Of a stretch of 6,587 nt of DNA, positions 5,133-6,587 are shown in pieces. The position numbers and the translations under genes were made by a program. Under the pieces are notes generated by a model. The model saw only the letters and a program-made list of their open reading frames with translations, had not been told where the DNA came from and did not search any database. The stretch is from contig DUQT01000007.1 of the NCBI GenBank assembly GCA_012837655.1, positions 1 through 6,587 of the forward strand, read 5' to 3'. Origin of the DNA: Actinomyces sp. (lineage in GTDB: Bacteria; Actinomycetota; Actinomycetes; Actinomycetales; Actinomycetaceae). Positions within the stretch are counted from its first letter, which is position 1, and every line of letters starts with the position of its first letter.

Positions 5133-6527
5133 ATGTGGTCAGACGGTCGAAGAAGACCAGGCCTGAACCCTGACCCGAGTGTATTGCGACGTTCAACGAA
5201 CAATCTGCCCGGATCTTCAGGAATGCAGCGCCCGTACTCGCTCGCTACCGTTAAATATCGGAACGCAGAGAGGGCGCGAATAGCTGCAAAACCTCCGGAG
5301 ATCAAGAGTATTAGCGATATTCCCGAGGCGTTTACGAAGTTCGTTTCGGATGAAACGCGTGCGGGAATGCTCCTGGTCGTGGCGGCTCTGGTTGCACTGC
5401 TGTGGGCGAACTCGCCGATCAGCTCGATCTACGAGGCCATGGCTGGCTTCACATTCGGACCGGAATCACTGGGCCTACACCTGCCCCTGTCCGTGTGGGC
5501 GGCGGATGGCGTCCTCACAATATTCTTCTTTGTCGTCGGACTTGAACTGAAGACCGAGTTCGTGACCGGCGCCTTGCGTGACGTCAGAGAGGCCGCACTG
5601 CCAATGATCGCCGCGGCGTTCGGTATGGTCGGTCCGGCAATCATCTACCTGCTGGTGCAGATATTTACTGGTTCTGACGCGTTTTCTGGTTGGGCAATCC
5701 CGGCCGCTACGGACATCGCGTTTGCAGTCGCGTTGCTGGGCGTGTTCGGCAAGGGCATGCCTCCTGCCGCGCGCACATTCCTGCTGACCCTGGCCGTGAT
5801 GGACGACTTGCTCGCGATCATCGTGATTGCGGTTGTGTACTCGACCGGCCTGAATTTCGTTGCCCTGGCCATGGCGTTTGTCTTCATCGCACTGTTCGGC
5901 GTCCTGGCCTACAAGCGTGTGATGAAGTGGTGGATCCTGATCCCCATTGCCATCGTCGCGTGGGGCTTCATGCATGCCTCCGGCGTTCACGCGACCATCG
6001 CTGGCGTTGCGATGGGTCTGCTCGTTCCCGCGAACCGCATGCGTGGCGAACCGCAGTGGTCGCACCACCTGGCAGAGAAGATGAACCCGATTTCAGCTGG
6101 CCTGGTCGTTCCGTTCTTCGCGTTCTTCGCTGCCGGTGTTAATGTTTCCGCTTCCGGCGGCCTGGTCGACGTCATGGCCGACCCCGTCGCGATCGGCGTC
6201 ATGCTTGGCCTGCCAGTTGGAAAGTTGCTCGGCATCGCCGGTTCCGTCTACCTGCTGACCAAGTTCACTAAGTTGCGCCTGGGCGCCGGTGTCGACATGC
6301 CCGACATCGCAGCGATTGCCTTGCTTGCGGGTATCGGGTTCACAGTTGCTCTACTTATCGCTGGCCTCGCGTTCCCCGTCGGGTCCGCGCACATCCCGCA
6401 CGCCAAGCTCGGCGTCATGATGGGCACCGCGATAGCCGCAATCGGTGGTGGCGCGGCGGTCAACTACCGCGCGAAGCTCCATGCCCGCGGCCCGGCTGCG
6501 AACCAGAAGCGCAGGCTCATGCTCTAA
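5133..6527 (+). CDS. nhaA: Na+/H+ antiporter NhaA
   Basis: Inner-membrane antiporter that exports Na+ or Li+ in exchange for H+, for sodium and alkaline-pH tolerance. The ATG at 5133 is chosen because AAAGGTGATC (5120-5129), a good match to the anti-Shine-Dalgarno sequence, ends 3 bases upstream; a GTG at 5124 falls inside that site. 464 residues. Residues 1-70 are a polar, basic N-terminal extension; membrane helices run from about 77 to 446. Family residues: GLELKTEF (136-143), PAATDIAFA (190-198; Asp194 as E. coli Asp133), VMDDLLAI (222-229; Asp224-Asp225 as Asp163-Asp164), and GKLLGI with Lys364 as Lys300. The ion-binding pair and lysine are intact, so activity is expected. The C-terminus is short and basic. 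An internal ATG at 5223 would remove 30 residues but lacks a spaced ribosome site. No partner gene is adjacent. Confidence 0.96.
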   Translation: MWSDGRRRPGLNPDPSVLRRSTNNLPGSSGMQRPYSLATVKYRNAERARIAAKPPEIKSISDIPEAFTKFVSDETRAGMLLVVAALVALLWANSPISSIYEAMAGFTFGPESLGLHLPLSVWAADGVLTIFFFVVGLELKTEFVTGALRDVREAALPMIAAAFGMVGPAIIYLLVQIFTGSDAFSGWAIPAATDIAFAVALLGVFGKGMPPAARTFLLTLAVMDDLLAIIVIAVVYSTGLNFVALAMAFVFIALFGVLAYKRVMKWWILIPIAIVAWGFMHASGVHATIAGVAMGLLVPANRMRGEPQWSHHLAEKMNPISAGLVVPFFAFFAAGVNVSASGGLVDVMADPVAIGVMLGLPVGKLLGIAGSVYLLTKFTKLRLGAGVDMPDIAAIALLAGIGFTVALLIAGLAFPVGSAHIPHAKLGVMMGTAIAAIGGGAAVNYRAKLHARGPAANQKRRLML

Positions 6528-6587
6528 GTCGTTTCCCGGAATATCCACACAACACAGGAGGGAATGGTCCGGCGACCGCAAGGTTGC
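6528..6587 (+). other. Right-edge stretch with a possible gene start
   Basis: No hairpin terminator is seen after the nhaA stop. AGGAGG at 6557-6562 is followed by ATG at 6564 and the frame stays open for 8 codons to the edge. The spacing of one base is too short for that ATG, so the true start may be just beyond the window, or there may be no gene. Confidence 0.2.

Noticed and set aside
5003..5305. 100-codon minus-strand frame overlapping the nhaA start
   Set aside because: Shadow of the nhaA N-terminal region with no supporting ribosome site or domain.

Overview
The window looks chromosomal and actinobacterial. By eye the G+C is moderate (mid-50s percent), the tRNA has no encoded CCA, and the protein families (a BaxI_1-type Bax inhibitor-like protein with a long Gln/Tyr-rich head, a small cytosolic FKBP, NhaA with an N-terminal extension) fit Actinomycetota, perhaps something near the Actinomycetaceae. 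That placement is inference. No phage, insertion sequence, CRISPR array or plasmid gene is visible.

Layout. 1-1567 (minus): an AI-2E/PerM-family membrane protein whose C-terminus runs off the left edge. 1568-1986: divergent intergenic region. 1987-2625 (plus): msrA, an E. coli-type methionine sulfoxide reductase A. 2626-2966: repeat- and hairpin-rich non-coding region between convergent genes, ending in a long two-way terminator. 3381-4361 then 2967-3368 (minus): a Bax inhibitor-1-like membrane protein followed 12 bases later by an FKBP prolyl isomerase, probably one operon. 4497-4598: six 17-bp tandem repeats that start inside the 3' end of a minus-strand tRNA. 4594-4667 (minus): that tRNA, which carries a UAA (leucine-type) anticodon but a short variable loop. 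4668-5132: intergenic region with 63-65 bp repeats, a DtxR-like palindrome and a tiny possible leader ORF. 5133-6527 (plus): nhaA, a Na+/H+ antiporter.

The genes do not form one pathway. They are housekeeping and envelope or stress functions: protein repair (MsrA), folding (FKBP), ion homeostasis (NhaA) and membrane proteins of uncertain role (AI-2E family, BI-1 family). The protein-coding part is ordinary. The unusual material is in the non-coding DNA: the short-armed UAA tRNA with its 17-bp array, and three other separate small-repeat clusters. I see no convincing new multi-gene system.
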